In this document: positions 51,088 through 60,511 of the stretch, piece by piece
Layout: the number at the start of each line of letters is the position of its first letter
How positions within the stretch are numbered: the first letter of the stretch is position 1
NCBI GenBank assembly: GCA_963663525.2
Contig: CAXXHC010000001.1
Coordinates: 2,170,001-2,234,000 of the forward strand
DNA: 64,000 nt
Origin: G963663525 sp963663525
GTDB lineage: Bacteria > Myxococcota_A > SURF-8 > G963663525
Reading direction: 5' to 3'
Position numbers and translations under genes: made by a program
Notes under the pieces: model-generated
Told to the model about the DNA's origin: nothing
The model's input: only the letters and a program-made list of their open reading frames with translations
Databases searched by the model: none

Positions 51088-51772
51088 ATGTGTGAAGAAA
51101 CCCAAACCCAGGCCCGTGTGCCCCTTATCGGTGAAGATGCTCCCAGCTTCAAGGCTCTGACGACCCAGGGCGAAATCAATTTCCCGGAAGATTACAAAGG
51201 AAAATGGGTGATTCTTTTCAGCCACCCCGCCGATTTCACGCCCGTGTGCACCACCGAATTCATGAGCCAGTATGCAGGAAGATTTCAAGAATCTGAACGC
51301 CGAATTGATCGGTTTATCCATCGATAGCCATTACAGTCACATCGCCTGGCTGAGGACGATCAAGGAAAAGATCGAATACAAAGGCATGAAAGACGTCGAA
51401 GTCACCTTCCCGGTCATCGCCGACCTGAAAATGGACGTGGCAAAAGCGTTCGGCATGGTGCAGACCGGCGTAAGCGATACCCAGGCCGTCAGAGCGGTGT
51501 TTTTCATCGATCCCAAAGGCAAGATTCGCGCGTTGATCTACTATCCGCTTTCCAACGGTCGCAACTTCGACGAAATCAAGCGCCTGTTGATCGCCATGCA
51601 GACCAGCGACAAGTACGGCATCGCCACACCCGCTGACTGGCGTCCCGGCGATGACGTGATCGTACCGCCTCCCGGCTCTTGTGGAGTGGCGAAGGATCGC
51701 ATGGAGAACCCGGACGACGATACCTACTGTCTCGACTGGTTCATGTGCTTCAAGAAGCTGAACGTCGAATAA
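51088..51772 (+). pseudogene. Prx6/AhpC-type peroxiredoxin interrupted by a frame change
   Basis: Two overlapping frames together make one peroxiredoxin. The first (51088-51327, with AGGAGG upstream) covers APSFKALTTQGEINFPEDYKGKWVILFSHPADFTPVCTTEFMSQY including the peroxidatic Cys (PVCTTE), then goes out of frame. The second frame resumes with MQEDFKNLNAELIGLSIDSHYSHIAWLR at 51272 and continues to the C-terminal YCLDWFMCFKKLNVE. The shift falls in CAGTATGCAGGAAG. Comparison with relatives suggests loss of about five bases, perhaps between short ATGC repeats, or a one-base gain. It may be a true mutation, a programmed shift or a sequencing error. The enzyme would reduce peroxides. Confidence 0.85.
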
Positions 51773-51794
51773 TTCCGATATCTTGCGCTTCTCG

Positions 51795-51824
51795 AACCGC
51801 CCTGGAAACAGGGCGGTTTTTTCG
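51795..51824 (+). terminator. Intrinsic terminator after the peroxiredoxin
   Basis: AACCGCCCTG-gaaa-CAGGGCGGTT followed by TTTT, 22 bases after the stop at 51772. Confidence 0.85.
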
Positions 51825-51842
51825 TGAGTGAGTCGTTATAAA

Positions 51843-51875
51843 AAACGCCCGGTCCGAAAATTGGACCGGGCGTTT
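51843..51875 (-). terminator. Intrinsic terminator of the penicillin acylase gene
   Basis: AAACGCCCGGTCC with GGACCGGGCGTTT (13 bp); on the minus strand a T run (TTTTTTAT) follows. A further hairpin CGGGTGGAACC/GGTTCCACCCG lies at 51882-51912 between it and the stop codon. Confidence 0.85.
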
Positions 51876-51921
51876 GGTTGGCGGGTGGAACCACTTGAAA
51901 CGGTTCCACCCGGAAGTATGG

Positions 51922-54900
51922 TTAATCGAAGAGCGGGAAATCTCTCGGCGCAAAGGCGTCGAAGACCGGGGCCATGTCGAAGAAGTGATCGGAGGGCACC
52001 GGGGTGGGCGTGTCGCCAATGATTTCCAGAGAGATGTGGCCGGACTCGCCCAATGGGAACATGCTTTCGATACGCACCGGACCGTATTCGCCCATTTCTA
52101 CGCAATGGGCATAGGTCGAGCGTGACGAGAACGGGGTTTCATGGAGCGTGTCGGTGAGAAGATCGTGCTTGTATTCGATTGTCCCCCGCGCATCGGTTCC
52201 CCAAGGCTGCGTTCCCAATTCGACTAAAGTTGCGTCCAGGGCCTGTAAGATGATGTCTTCGATGGTTTGTGGCGCGCTGGTGTCCGCGTTGGCGAACCAG
52301 TTGGGATACAGGATGGCAATGCCTTCTCCGCTTTCATCGAGAAGGTGAAGCAGCACGTTGAACAAGCGCATCTTGCTTTCGCCGTGGTCGGGGCCCAATT
52401 CATCGTCGAAGGTCAGGGAAAGCACTTTGTCGATCCATTTCTGGGTCAGAATCCAGGCGTCGGCGCGGTCGGTTCCACTGGCCCAATTGGCGGCTCCGCC
52501 ATCGACGAAATGGCCGTCCCAGGATTCGATCAGCGTAAGTGCAGCCGCCCGCTCGGTCGTGGTTGCGGCGTTGACGACATCGGCGAACTTCGTTGCGACC
52601 CAAGGCCAGGGATTGCCTCCCTTGCCGAAGGAATCCGTCGTGGCAATGTCCAGGGCAAGGTCGCGGATTTCCTCGAAGGTGAGGTCGTCGTGCGTCGAAA
52701 GGTATTCGTCGATCACGTGGGCTCGGTGGAACGGACCGAAGAAGTAATCGAGGTTGTTGAAAGAACTGGGGTAATTGGCCTCGGCCTTGTTGTTCCATCC
52801 ACCGTAGTAGCCTTGCGTCGTGTTGCGGTCGGTGGCTCGTTCACGCAGCACAGCGGCGTCCCATTCGAGGGGATTGTCCGCCGGTTGCGGAAAGCGCCAT
52901 TCGCCGTCGGGTCGTTGCGGATCGCGACCGGACATCCAATAGGCGATGTTGCCGTCGTTGTCGGCGTAGCAGAAGTGCTGGCTGACCCCCATTTTTTCCA
53001 CCGCCGCGCCGAATTCGTCCATATTCTGGGCGCGAGCGAGTGCGAGCCACGCCGAAACCGCCTGGAACTCGTACGCTCCCCAATGGGCGTATTTCCAGGC
53101 GACGAGCGGACCCTGGGTGTTGGCGTCGTAGTTGTTCGGATCGTAGGGAATCGGGTTGATCAGCGGACCGTGCGTCGTGCGGTACACTGGCAGGGTGACG
53201 TCTTCCTGTCCCGCCACTTTGATGGTGGCCAGGTGGTGCAGAGTCACGTTGGTGGGTGTTTCGATATAGAAATCGGTGGTGTGTGCGTGACCTACCTGCA
53301 TGGACCAGGCATGGTGCGGGGTTCGACCGATGACGATCCCCGGAATACCTGCGATGGACATGCCGGAGACTTCGATTCCGGCGGCGCGGATCGAACCTTC
53401 CAGCGTGATGCTGGGTACCGTGAAGCCCATTTGAGGGCCGGAGTAGATGATCGGGTTGCCCGATTCGGTCTTGTCGCCGGAGACGGTCCATGCGTAGCTG
53501 CCCATTTTAACGTAAGCGTTGATTTTCTTCAGGTTTTCCACGGCGTTGTTCCTGCGCTGCTTGATGGCGCGGGCGGCGATGCTCATGTCGGGAAGGTTGA
53601 CGCGCAACGGGCCGTAGTTGGCCACGGTGCCGTCTTCGGCGTGAATGTAGGTCAGCGCCTGCGGATCGTTGATCCAGCGTAGATCCTGGAACATTGCGGG
53701 ACCGGCGGTGTCTCCGTGCATGATGTAAAGTTTCTGGTACAACGTGGCGTTGTCGAGCTGACCCTGTTTCAAGGCTTCGGGATCGAAGTTACGCTGCAGT
53801 GTGGACATCCAGCGCAGCACGTCGTATTTGGTCCAGTCTTCCGGCCCGAATTGAATGCTAAGCGCCTGGCCGATGGCGGTGAATTCGAACGGCAACAGCG
53901 TAGTATCGTTGCGGATTTCCGCGATGCGGCGGTTGAATCCGGCGATGTAGGCCAGGATCAGTGCTTTTTCCTCATTTCCCATCGCGTCGAAGATCGTATC
54001 CAGTTCTTCGTCGGTATAGCCGATGGAGCGGATAAAGACGTCGGTTTCAAGTTGGCTTGGGCCGAAGATTTCGGCAAGTCGTCCACTTGCGGTACGACGA
54101 TAGGTTTCGGCCTGCCAGAGGCGGTCCGTGGCGACGGCATACCCCATGGCTTCGAATACGTTTTCCACCGTTTCGTCCACGGAACCTTCGATGAACCATA
54201 CGCCTTTGTCGTCGCGCTCGGTGGTCAGCGGGATCATTGCGCATCCGGTACCGTCCACCCAGTTCTCATATCCATCGTCGCACACGCAATCGCCGGTGGT
54301 ATCGTCGCAGGTGGCGTGGTCGTAACAATCCACGTTTTCGCAGAGATCGGGGATTTCGGAGCATCCGGTACCATCTACCCAGTTTTCGTACCCATCGTCG
54401 CACACACAGTCGCCGGTGGTGCTATCGCAGGTGGCGTGGTCATAGCAATCCACGTTTTCGCAGAGATCGGGAATTTCGGAGCATCCTGCGCCGTCGACCC
54501 AGTTTTCGTACCCATCGTCGCAGACACAATCGCCGGTGGAGTCATCGCAGGTGGCATTCGTGTAGCAGTCCACGTCGGTGCAGAGATCGGGGATTTCGGA
54601 GCATCCTGTGCCGTCCACCCAATCTTCATACCCTGCGTTGCACACGCAGTTGCCGGTGGTGTCGTCGCAGGTGGCATTCGCATAACAGTCCACATCCGCG
54701 CAGAGATCGGTGACTTCGGAGCACCCTGTGCCGTCTACCCAGTCTTCGTAGCCGGTGTCGCACACGCAGTTGCCGGTGGTGCTGTCACAGGTGGCGTTTG
54801 CGTAACAATCCACATCCGCGCAGAGATCGGCGATTGCGGAACATCCGGTACCGTCCACCCAGTTTTCGTACCCGGTGTTGCATACGCAGCCACCGGTGCC

Positions 54901-55044
54901 ATTGTCGCAGGTGGCGTTTTCGTAGCAATCCACGTTGTTGCAAAGGTTCGTAGCTCCGCCATTGTCGTCATCGCTGCCACAGGCGATCCACATGGGCAGA
55001 AGCAATACGATTAAAAGACCCAATACCGCGTTTTTAACCAACAT
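51922..55044 (-). CDS. Penicillin acylase-family lipoprotein with six EGF-like repeats
   Basis: A 1040-residue lipoprotein from ATG 55044 (AGAGG 5-6 bases upstream). The signal (AVLGLLIVLLLPMWIAC) ends in a lipobox, then GSDDDNGG. Residues about 34-275 are six 40-residue EGF-like repeats (C..VDCY..ATCD..TG.CVC..GYE.WVDGTGC). The rest is a penicillin acylase/Ntn hydrolase: VFEAMGYAVATDRLWQAETYRR, then the self-cleavage site VKMGSYAWTVSGDKTESG with nucleophile Ser516, and NPIIYSGPQMGF. It would cleave itself into about 240- and 525-residue chains and hydrolyse an amide such as an acylated amino compound or homoserine lactone. EGF repeats may tether it at the surface. Confidence 0.9.
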   Translation of the reverse strand: MLVKNAVLGLLIVLLLPMWIACGSDDDNGGATNLCNNVDCYENATCDNGTGGCVCNTGYENWVDGTGCSAIADLCADVDCYANATCDSTTGNCVCDTGYEDWVDGTGCSEVTDLCADVDCYANATCDDTTGNCVCNAGYEDWVDGTGCSEIPDLCTDVDCYTNATCDDSTGDCVCDDGYENWVDGAGCSEIPDLCENVDCYDHATCDSTTGDCVCDDGYENWVDGTGCSEIPDLCENVDCYDHATCDDTTGDCVCDDGYENWVDGTGCAMIPLTTERDDKGVWFIEGSVDETVENVFEAMGYAVATDRLWQAETYRRTASGRLAEIFGPSQLETDVFIRSIGYTDEELDTIFDAMGNEEKALILAYIAGFNRRIAEIRNDTTLLPFEFTAIGQALSIQFGPEDWTKYDVLRWMSTLQRNFDPEALKQGQLDNATLYQKLYIMHGDTAGPAMFQDLRWINDPQALTYIHAEDGTVANYGPLRVNLPDMSIAARAIKQRRNNAVENLKKINAYVKMGSYAWTVSGDKTESGNPIIYSGPQMGFTVPSITLEGSIRAAGIEVSGMSIAGIPGIVIGRTPHHAWSMQVGHAHTTDFYIETPTNVTLHHLATIKVAGQEDVTLPVYRTTHGPLINPIPYDPNNYDANTQGPLVAWKYAHWGAYEFQAVSAWLALARAQNMDEFGAAVEKMGVSQHFCYADNDGNIAYWMSGRDPQRPDGEWRFPQPADNPLEWDAAVLRERATDRNTTQGYYGGWNNKAEANYPSSFNNLDYFFGPFHRAHVIDEYLSTHDDLTFEEIRDLALDIATTDSFGKGGNPWPWVATKFADVVNAATTTERAAALTLIESWDGHFVDGGAANWASGTDRADAWILTQKWIDKVLSLTFDDELGPDHGESKMRLFNVLLHLLDESGEGIAILYPNWFANADTSAPQTIEDIILQALDATLVELGTQPWGTDARGTIEYKHDLLTDTLHETPFSSRSTYAHCVEMGEYGPVRIESMFPLGESGHISLEIIGDTPTPVPSDHFFDMAPVFDAFAPRDFPLFD
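54241..54960 (-). repeat. Coding tandem repeat, six 120-bp EGF units
   Basis: Six exact-length 120-bp units within the acylase gene, each encoding one six-Cys EGF-like module. Neighbouring units are very similar in DNA, so the array expanded recently. Confidence 0.9.
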
Positions 55045-55345
55045 CGGTTCCTCTCCCTTGAAAGTGATTAAAATGCCTGAATAGATTGATGAGGATAACT
55101 ATGAATGAAGCGTTGGAAAAAGACAATAGGAAAACGCAAGGTTACAGCGTCATGATCGCCGCTTTTTACACGTAAATCACGATGATGCCTCGTCAAATCC
55201 ACGAAAAATGGTTGGTTGTTAGGAATAGATTAGTGCGATTTTGGCCGACTGTTTGGGAACTCCCTCGTATGACGTTCTCGAAAAACGAGGTTGGAACGTC
55301 ATACGAGGGAAGCCGACAAAGCGCCTTGCTTTTCGGTATGAAAAT

Positions 55346-57595
55346 CTACGGTTCGACGACCTCGACCGTGCCGATCATCAAACGGTTGTCGTTGTCTTTG
55401 ATCGGATGCGGGTCGATTTTGTAGCGCGTATTGCCTTTGAACATACCCACGAAAATATCGATTTTTCCCGTGTCGATGTTCGCCGGAACGTCGATGCTGA
55501 ACGCATCCTTGATGCAGTCGCCGACCTTCCATTTCGTCGTGGGATAGAGGTTATCCGCCGGATGGTGGTCGCCCCGAAGCCGGAACAGCGTGTCGCGCTC
55601 GGCATGAATGAACACTTCCATGTCTCGCTGAATGGCTTTTTTTGCCCTGAAGTACAGGGTGATATCCAAGGTTGCTCCCGCATCGATTTTCGGCGAGGGG
55701 TCGAGATTGTATCCGTATAGTTCGATGTTTTTCTCGATGATGGCGGGCGGCTCCAGCACGTGTTCGGGTACCCAGCATTCCTCGTTGGGCTCTCGGATGT
55801 ATTTTTTCAGCTTGGCTTGGCGCTCCTCCTGGGAGACATGCCCGCAGACGCCTTTTTCGTTGCAGTTCGATACCAGCCAGAATTCGGGACGGTAGGCCTC
55901 GCCCTCCACCCGGTCGTCGGAAAGCTGGTACAGTTTCTCACCATCCGAAACCTCCTGCCAGAGCGCGGAGAGTTTCTTGAAGTGCTTCTGCTTCTCTTCG
56001 ATGATGATAAATACCCGTTTTCCCTTGTACTTTTCGTAAAAACGGCGCACCGATCCGACGTTGTCGTAGATCCGATAGCGGCGGTAGTCGTACTTTTTCC
56101 ACAGCTCGTCGAAGGGCATATAATACTTGATGCTGCGGGACTTCCAGGTCTGCGTGAACTCTCCGATGGGTTCTTCGGGACTCTTGCGCAATTCCAGGTA
56201 TTTCGCCACAAGTTGATCGGCGGAGAACATTTGTGTCAGCGTGGGAATCATGCGCCCGTTGATGTAGAAGGCGTAGGCCATCATCAGTATCACGAGCGCC
56301 GCCATCATATGCTTGGTGAAGCGCCGCATGACGAGCGCCGTCATCATCACCGCACCCCATAGCCAGTATATGATGCTGAAGAAGATTTCCGGGTTGGCCA
56401 CGTTGGGATGCCAGTCCTGAAGGCGTTCCGTGGTGATGAAATAGAAGATGATACGGTAGTTCTTTTTGTCCAGCAGGTCCGGCGCGGCGACGATGAGAAT
56501 CAGCAGCGCGATCCAGATCGAAATCCGGTTGATCGCCTTTTGTTTGTCCTCTTCCAGTAGGTGATTCAGGTAGTATCCCACCAGCACCGCCGCGAAAGGA
56601 ATCACGGGGAAAATGTAGTGGGGGAACTTGGTCTTGATCGCGGAAAAGAAGGTGAAACACAGCACGAAACCGATGACCCAGACGATTTCGAAGCTCCGAT
56701 CCGCATTTTTGCGATTCCAGGGAATCGCCTTGACCAGCGCCTGGGGTAAAAACGTAACCCACGGTAGAAATCCGATGGTGAAGTACAGCACGAACATCTG
56801 GAAGGTGTCGTCCGGCTTGTCGAGCTTGCCCAGTGAGCGTTCCACGTGGTGATCGTAGAAGAATTTTATGAGATAGGCATCGCCGAAGCGGAAAGTCATG
56901 TAGGCGTACCAGGGAACCGCGATGACGGAAAAGATCAGCAATCCCTTGCCGATGTGCATACGCTTGAGCAGTGCCCAGTCGGTGGTCAGCAGGCAGTAGA
57001 AAAACAGCACGCCGCCGGTAAGCAGAATCGGCAGCAGTCCCTTGGCCAGCGCTGAAAGACCCAGCAGAATGTAAAAGTAGTAATAATACTTGGCTTTTCC
57101 TTCCTTTTCCCCCACGAAAAGATACAGCAGCGCCACCCACATGAAGATCAGAAATGGGGCGTCCACCATGAAGGCGCGGGAGATGAGGAAGTACGTCGGC
57201 GTAGTGAGCAGTACGAGGGAACTGATGAGCGCCATGCGCTGGCCGTAGAGCCTGCGTAGCAACAGAAACGTCATGAGGAAGCCGTAAATGCCGACGAAGG
57301 CGACGGGCAGACGCAGAGTCCATTCGTTCGTGCCGAACAGCTTGGACAGCGGGTAGGCCAGCCAGAAGATCATGATCGGTTTCGACCAGAATTCTCCTCG
57401 TTTCGCACCTTCGTCCGCGCCGACCATACTTTTCGGGGTGATCGAATCGCCCTCCCCGACGGTCATTTCCCGGACCACTTGCCCGTAGTTCGGCTCCCAC
57501 TGCATCTGAAGTGGAAACGTTCCGACGTTCCAGACCAGCATCACGGCGGCTACGAGGAAAAGCACCCAGACGATACGGCTTTCCGACTGACTCAT
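55346..57595 (-). CDS. Family-39 glycosyltransferase (ArnT/PMT-like)
   Basis: A 749-residue polytopic membrane protein from ATG 57595 (GGGAG 6 bases upstream). It has the GT39/PMT_2 layout: first helix WVLFLVAAVMLVWNVGTF, a periplasmic acidic loop with WEPNYGQVVREM (likely catalytic Glu/Asp), EFWSKPIMIFWLAYPLSKLFG and NEWTLRLPVAFVG, then about ten helices to residue 470. The last 200 residues are soluble, with PHPIKDNDN-type beta strands, and no signal for a second enzyme. It should move a sugar from a polyprenyl-phosphate carrier to a lipid or protein outside the inner membrane. No lipid A gene is nearby. Confidence 0.85.
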   Translation of the reverse strand: MSQSESRIVWVLFLVAAVMLVWNVGTFPLQMQWEPNYGQVVREMTVGEGDSITPKSMVGADEGAKRGEFWSKPIMIFWLAYPLSKLFGTNEWTLRLPVAFVGIYGFLMTFLLLRRLYGQRMALISSLVLLTTPTYFLISRAFMVDAPFLIFMWVALLYLFVGEKEGKAKYYYYFYILLGLSALAKGLLPILLTGGVLFFYCLLTTDWALLKRMHIGKGLLIFSVIAVPWYAYMTFRFGDAYLIKFFYDHHVERSLGKLDKPDDTFQMFVLYFTIGFLPWVTFLPQALVKAIPWNRKNADRSFEIVWVIGFVLCFTFFSAIKTKFPHYIFPVIPFAAVLVGYYLNHLLEEDKQKAINRISIWIALLILIVAAPDLLDKKNYRIIFYFITTERLQDWHPNVANPEIFFSIIYWLWGAVMMTALVMRRFTKHMMAALVILMMAYAFYINGRMIPTLTQMFSADQLVAKYLELRKSPEEPIGEFTQTWKSRSIKYYMPFDELWKKYDYRRYRIYDNVGSVRRFYEKYKGKRVFIIIEEKQKHFKKLSALWQEVSDGEKLYQLSDDRVEGEAYRPEFWLVSNCNEKGVCGHVSQEERQAKLKKYIREPNEECWVPEHVLEPPAIIEKNIELYGYNLDPSPKIDAGATLDITLYFRAKKAIQRDMEVFIHAERDTLFRLRGDHHPADNLYPTTKWKVGDCIKDAFSIDVPANIDTGKIDIFVGMFKGNTRYKIDPHPIKDNDNRLMIGTVEVVEP

Positions 57596-57735
57596 TCGTC
57601 GCTCCCTGCACTGACAAGTCAAAAATAAGGCTCTAAACTAATATGAGTTGAAAGAAAATGTCAAACTCGGCGGACGTTGGTGAAAAACTGCGGATTCTCA
57701 TAAAAGCCTGAAACATCTATAAGACGTAATACCGC

Positions 57736-60390
57736 TCAGGAATTTTCTTTTTTCTCCTTTTTCAGGCGTTCCCGCCATTTCCAGAGATGATTCATCGCCT
57801 CAAGCGGCGTGAGAGTGTCGAGGTCCAGCGCCTCGATTTCCTCCTCCACCGGCGACGGTTCTTTTACCTCGACGATGCGCGGCCCGAAGAAGCTCAATTG
57901 TCCCGTGGCCGCCTGCTTGGTTGCGCCCGCCGTGGCTTCCTGCACGCGGTTCTTGCCGAATTCTCCCCGTTCGAGTTCCTTGAGCACTTCTTTCGCGCGG
58001 CCCACCACGCTTTGGGGCAGTCCCGCCAGTTTTCCCACTTGAATACCGTAGCTTCGGTTCGTCGCGCCCGCCACCAATTTGCGTAAAAATATGATTTCAC
58101 CCCGGTATTCCTTCACCGCGATGTTGTAGTTCTGCACGCGGGCCTTGGTGATGGCCAACTCCGTCAGTTCGTGATAGTGGGTGGCGAACAGCGTCTTCGC
58201 GCCGATCTGGTCGTGTATGTATTCGGCCACCGCCCAGGCGATGGACAGTCCGTCGAAAGTGCTGGTGCCGCGCCCGATTTCGTCGAGCACCACGAGCGAG
58301 CGCGGGGTGGCGCGTTCGAGAATCGCCGCTGTTTCCGTCATTTCCACCATGAAGGTGGACAGCCCCCGCGCGAGGTTGTCGCTGGCCCCCACGCGCGTGA
58401 AAACCCGGTCCACCACGCCGATTTTCGCCCGCGAGGCGGGCACGAAACTGCCCATTTGCGCCAGGATGACGATCAGCGCCGCCTGTCGCATGACGGTGGA
58501 TTTACCGGCCATGTTGGGTCCGGTGAGCAACAAAACCTGGTGGTCGCGGTTGTCCAGCCTCAGATCGTTGGGAATGAAACGTTCGTCCCGGTTCACTTTT
58601 TCGATCACGGGATGGCGGCCTTCCTCGATGAGGATTTCGTCATCCTCATCCACTTCGGGTCGCACGTAGCGTTCTCTCACTGCCAACTCGCCCAGCGCCG
58701 AAAGTGCGTCGAGACGACCGACGATTTCCGCCGTGCCCATCAGGCGACCGAAGCGCTCCGCCACTTCCCGGCGCATCTGCTCGAAAAGTTCTTCTTCCAG
58801 CTTGATCCGCTTTTCCTGTGCGCCCAGCACTTTGTCCTCGAATTCCTTGAGTTCGGGGGTGATGAAGCGCTCCACGTTGGTCAGGGTCTGGCGGCGCGTC
58901 CACTCGGCGGGGGCGCGTTCGGCCTGGGATTTCGCCAACTCGATGAAATATCCGAATACGCGGTTGTATTTGATGCGAAGGTTCGTCAGGCCGGAACGTT
59001 TCTTTTCCTCGGCTTCCAAGGCTGCGATGGCCTGTTTCGCGTCTGTTTGCAGGGATACGAGTTCGTCCAGTTCGGCGTGAAATCCCTTTTTGAACATGCC
59101 GCCTTCTCGGGTAGTGGCGGGAGGATCGTCCACGATGGCTTCGGCTAAAAGCGTCTGGAGGTCGTCGAGCGCATCAAGCCCGGCGGCATCTTGAAAAAGC
59201 AGTGTACTTTCATGGGCTTGCGCGAAAAGACGAAGCTCGGCGACCGCTTCGAGCGACGACGCCAAGGCGACGAGATCCCGCGCGGTGGATTGGTTGAGGC
59301 TGATGCGCCCGGCGATGCGTTGCAGGTCGCCGATGCGGCGCAGGATGTCGCGCAGGTCGCCGCGCATCACGCCCGACTCGACGTACTCGGCCACGCGGGC
59401 GAGGCGAGCTTGAATCGCCTTCGGTTGTACGAGCGGATAGTTTAGCCAGCGCCGAAGTGTGCGTGCTCCCAGCGCGGTGCGGCTGAGATCCAGCACGCCG
59501 AACAGCGAACCTCGTTTGGTCTGGCCGATAAGGGTACGTTCGAGTTCGAGGTTGAGCTTGGTGGATTCGTCCAACTGAAGATAATCACTAAGGAAATACG
59601 GCTTGAGGCTCAACACGTGGGAGGCGTCCTGCATCTGGGTGCGTTGCACGTAGCCCAATAGTGCGCCCGCCGCACGGGCTCCCTGCTGCAGTTTGTCGAT
59701 ACCCAGGGCGGCCAGCGATTCCACGTGAAAATGCTCTACGAGCCGGGTTTCGGCCTCGGTGGGATCGAAGGCATCTGCGGATTCCCAGTTGGGATAGCAG
59801 GAACGCGCCCAGGCGGACCATGGTCGCTCGATGCCGCTTTTCTTCAAAGATTCCGGCAAGATGGCTTCGGTCGGCTGCAAGCGGACGAGTTCGGTTTGCA
59901 ATTCCTCCACGCCCGATACCTGGGTCAGGCGGAATTCCCCGGTGGACAGGTCCAGCACCGCCAGCCCGACGCCTTCGCCGAGGCGGGCCGGATCGAGCCA
60001 GATGGCGGCGAGGTAGTTGTTGGCCTCCGCGTCGAGACTTTCCACGTCGAGGGTGGTTCCAGGAGTGACGATGCGAACGATGCCGCGCCGCACCATGCCT
60101 TTGGCGGCTTTCGGATCTTCCAGTTGCTCGCAAACGGCGACCTTGTGCCCCTTTTCCAATAGTCTATTGATATAGTTCACCGCTGCGTGGTGTGGGACTC
60201 CGGCCATCGGAACCGGATTGTCGGAAGATTTGTCTCGGCTGGTCAGCACGAGATCCAACTCGGCGGCGGCGGTGGCGGCGTCGTCGAAAAACAGTTCGTA
60301 AAAATCCCCGCAACGGTAGAACAGCAGGGCATCGGGATGCTGCTGTTTCAACTCCAGGTAATGGCGCATCATCGGGGTTTTGGAACTCAC
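57736..60390 (-). CDS. mutS: DNA mismatch repair protein MutS
   Basis: An 884-residue MutS, which recognises mismatched bases. GTG 60390 follows GGAGG by 6 bases. The mismatch-binding motif is CGDFYELFFDDA; domain I-IV landmarks include VPMAGVPHHAAVNYI and GITRGTP-like VRIVTPGTTLD. The ATPase has the Walker A TGPNMAGKSTVMRQ, SRAKIGVVDRVFTRVGASDNLARGLSTFMVEM and LVVLDEIGRGTSTFDGLSIAWAVAEYI. The C-terminal part of MutS1 is present. Length normal. mutL is not in the window. Confidence 0.97.
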   Translation of the reverse strand: MSSKTPMMRHYLELKQQHPDALLFYRCGDFYELFFDDAATAAAELDLVLTSRDKSSDNPVPMAGVPHHAAVNYINRLLEKGHKVAVCEQLEDPKAAKGMVRRGIVRIVTPGTTLDVESLDAEANNYLAAIWLDPARLGEGVGLAVLDLSTGEFRLTQVSGVEELQTELVRLQPTEAILPESLKKSGIERPWSAWARSCYPNWESADAFDPTEAETRLVEHFHVESLAALGIDKLQQGARAAGALLGYVQRTQMQDASHVLSLKPYFLSDYLQLDESTKLNLELERTLIGQTKRGSLFGVLDLSRTALGARTLRRWLNYPLVQPKAIQARLARVAEYVESGVMRGDLRDILRRIGDLQRIAGRISLNQSTARDLVALASSLEAVAELRLFAQAHESTLLFQDAAGLDALDDLQTLLAEAIVDDPPATTREGGMFKKGFHAELDELVSLQTDAKQAIAALEAEEKKRSGLTNLRIKYNRVFGYFIELAKSQAERAPAEWTRRQTLTNVERFITPELKEFEDKVLGAQEKRIKLEEELFEQMRREVAERFGRLMGTAEIVGRLDALSALGELAVRERYVRPEVDEDDEILIEEGRHPVIEKVNRDERFIPNDLRLDNRDHQVLLLTGPNMAGKSTVMRQAALIVILAQMGSFVPASRAKIGVVDRVFTRVGASDNLARGLSTFMVEMTETAAILERATPRSLVVLDEIGRGTSTFDGLSIAWAVAEYIHDQIGAKTLFATHYHELTELAITKARVQNYNIAVKEYRGEIIFLRKLVAGATNRSYGIQVGKLAGLPQSVVGRAKEVLKELERGEFGKNRVQEATAGATKQAATGQLSFFGPRIVEVKEPSPVEEEIEALDLDTLTPLEAMNHLWKWRERLKKEKKENS

Positions 60391-60511
60391 GGCGGTCCTC
60401 CGCTGCGGGCCGTTTCTACTGCGAAATCACGATGAGCCTACTCAACCACATCGCGGGATTTCGCGCAACATGTTGGATGGAAGAACCGAAAAATCAAAGG
60501 CTGGAGAAGGC

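Noticed and set aside
53716..55014. 432-residue plus-strand frame with repeated AGGV.VAIHV.AEIG
   Set aside because: Its periodicity is the antisense translation of the six EGF units.
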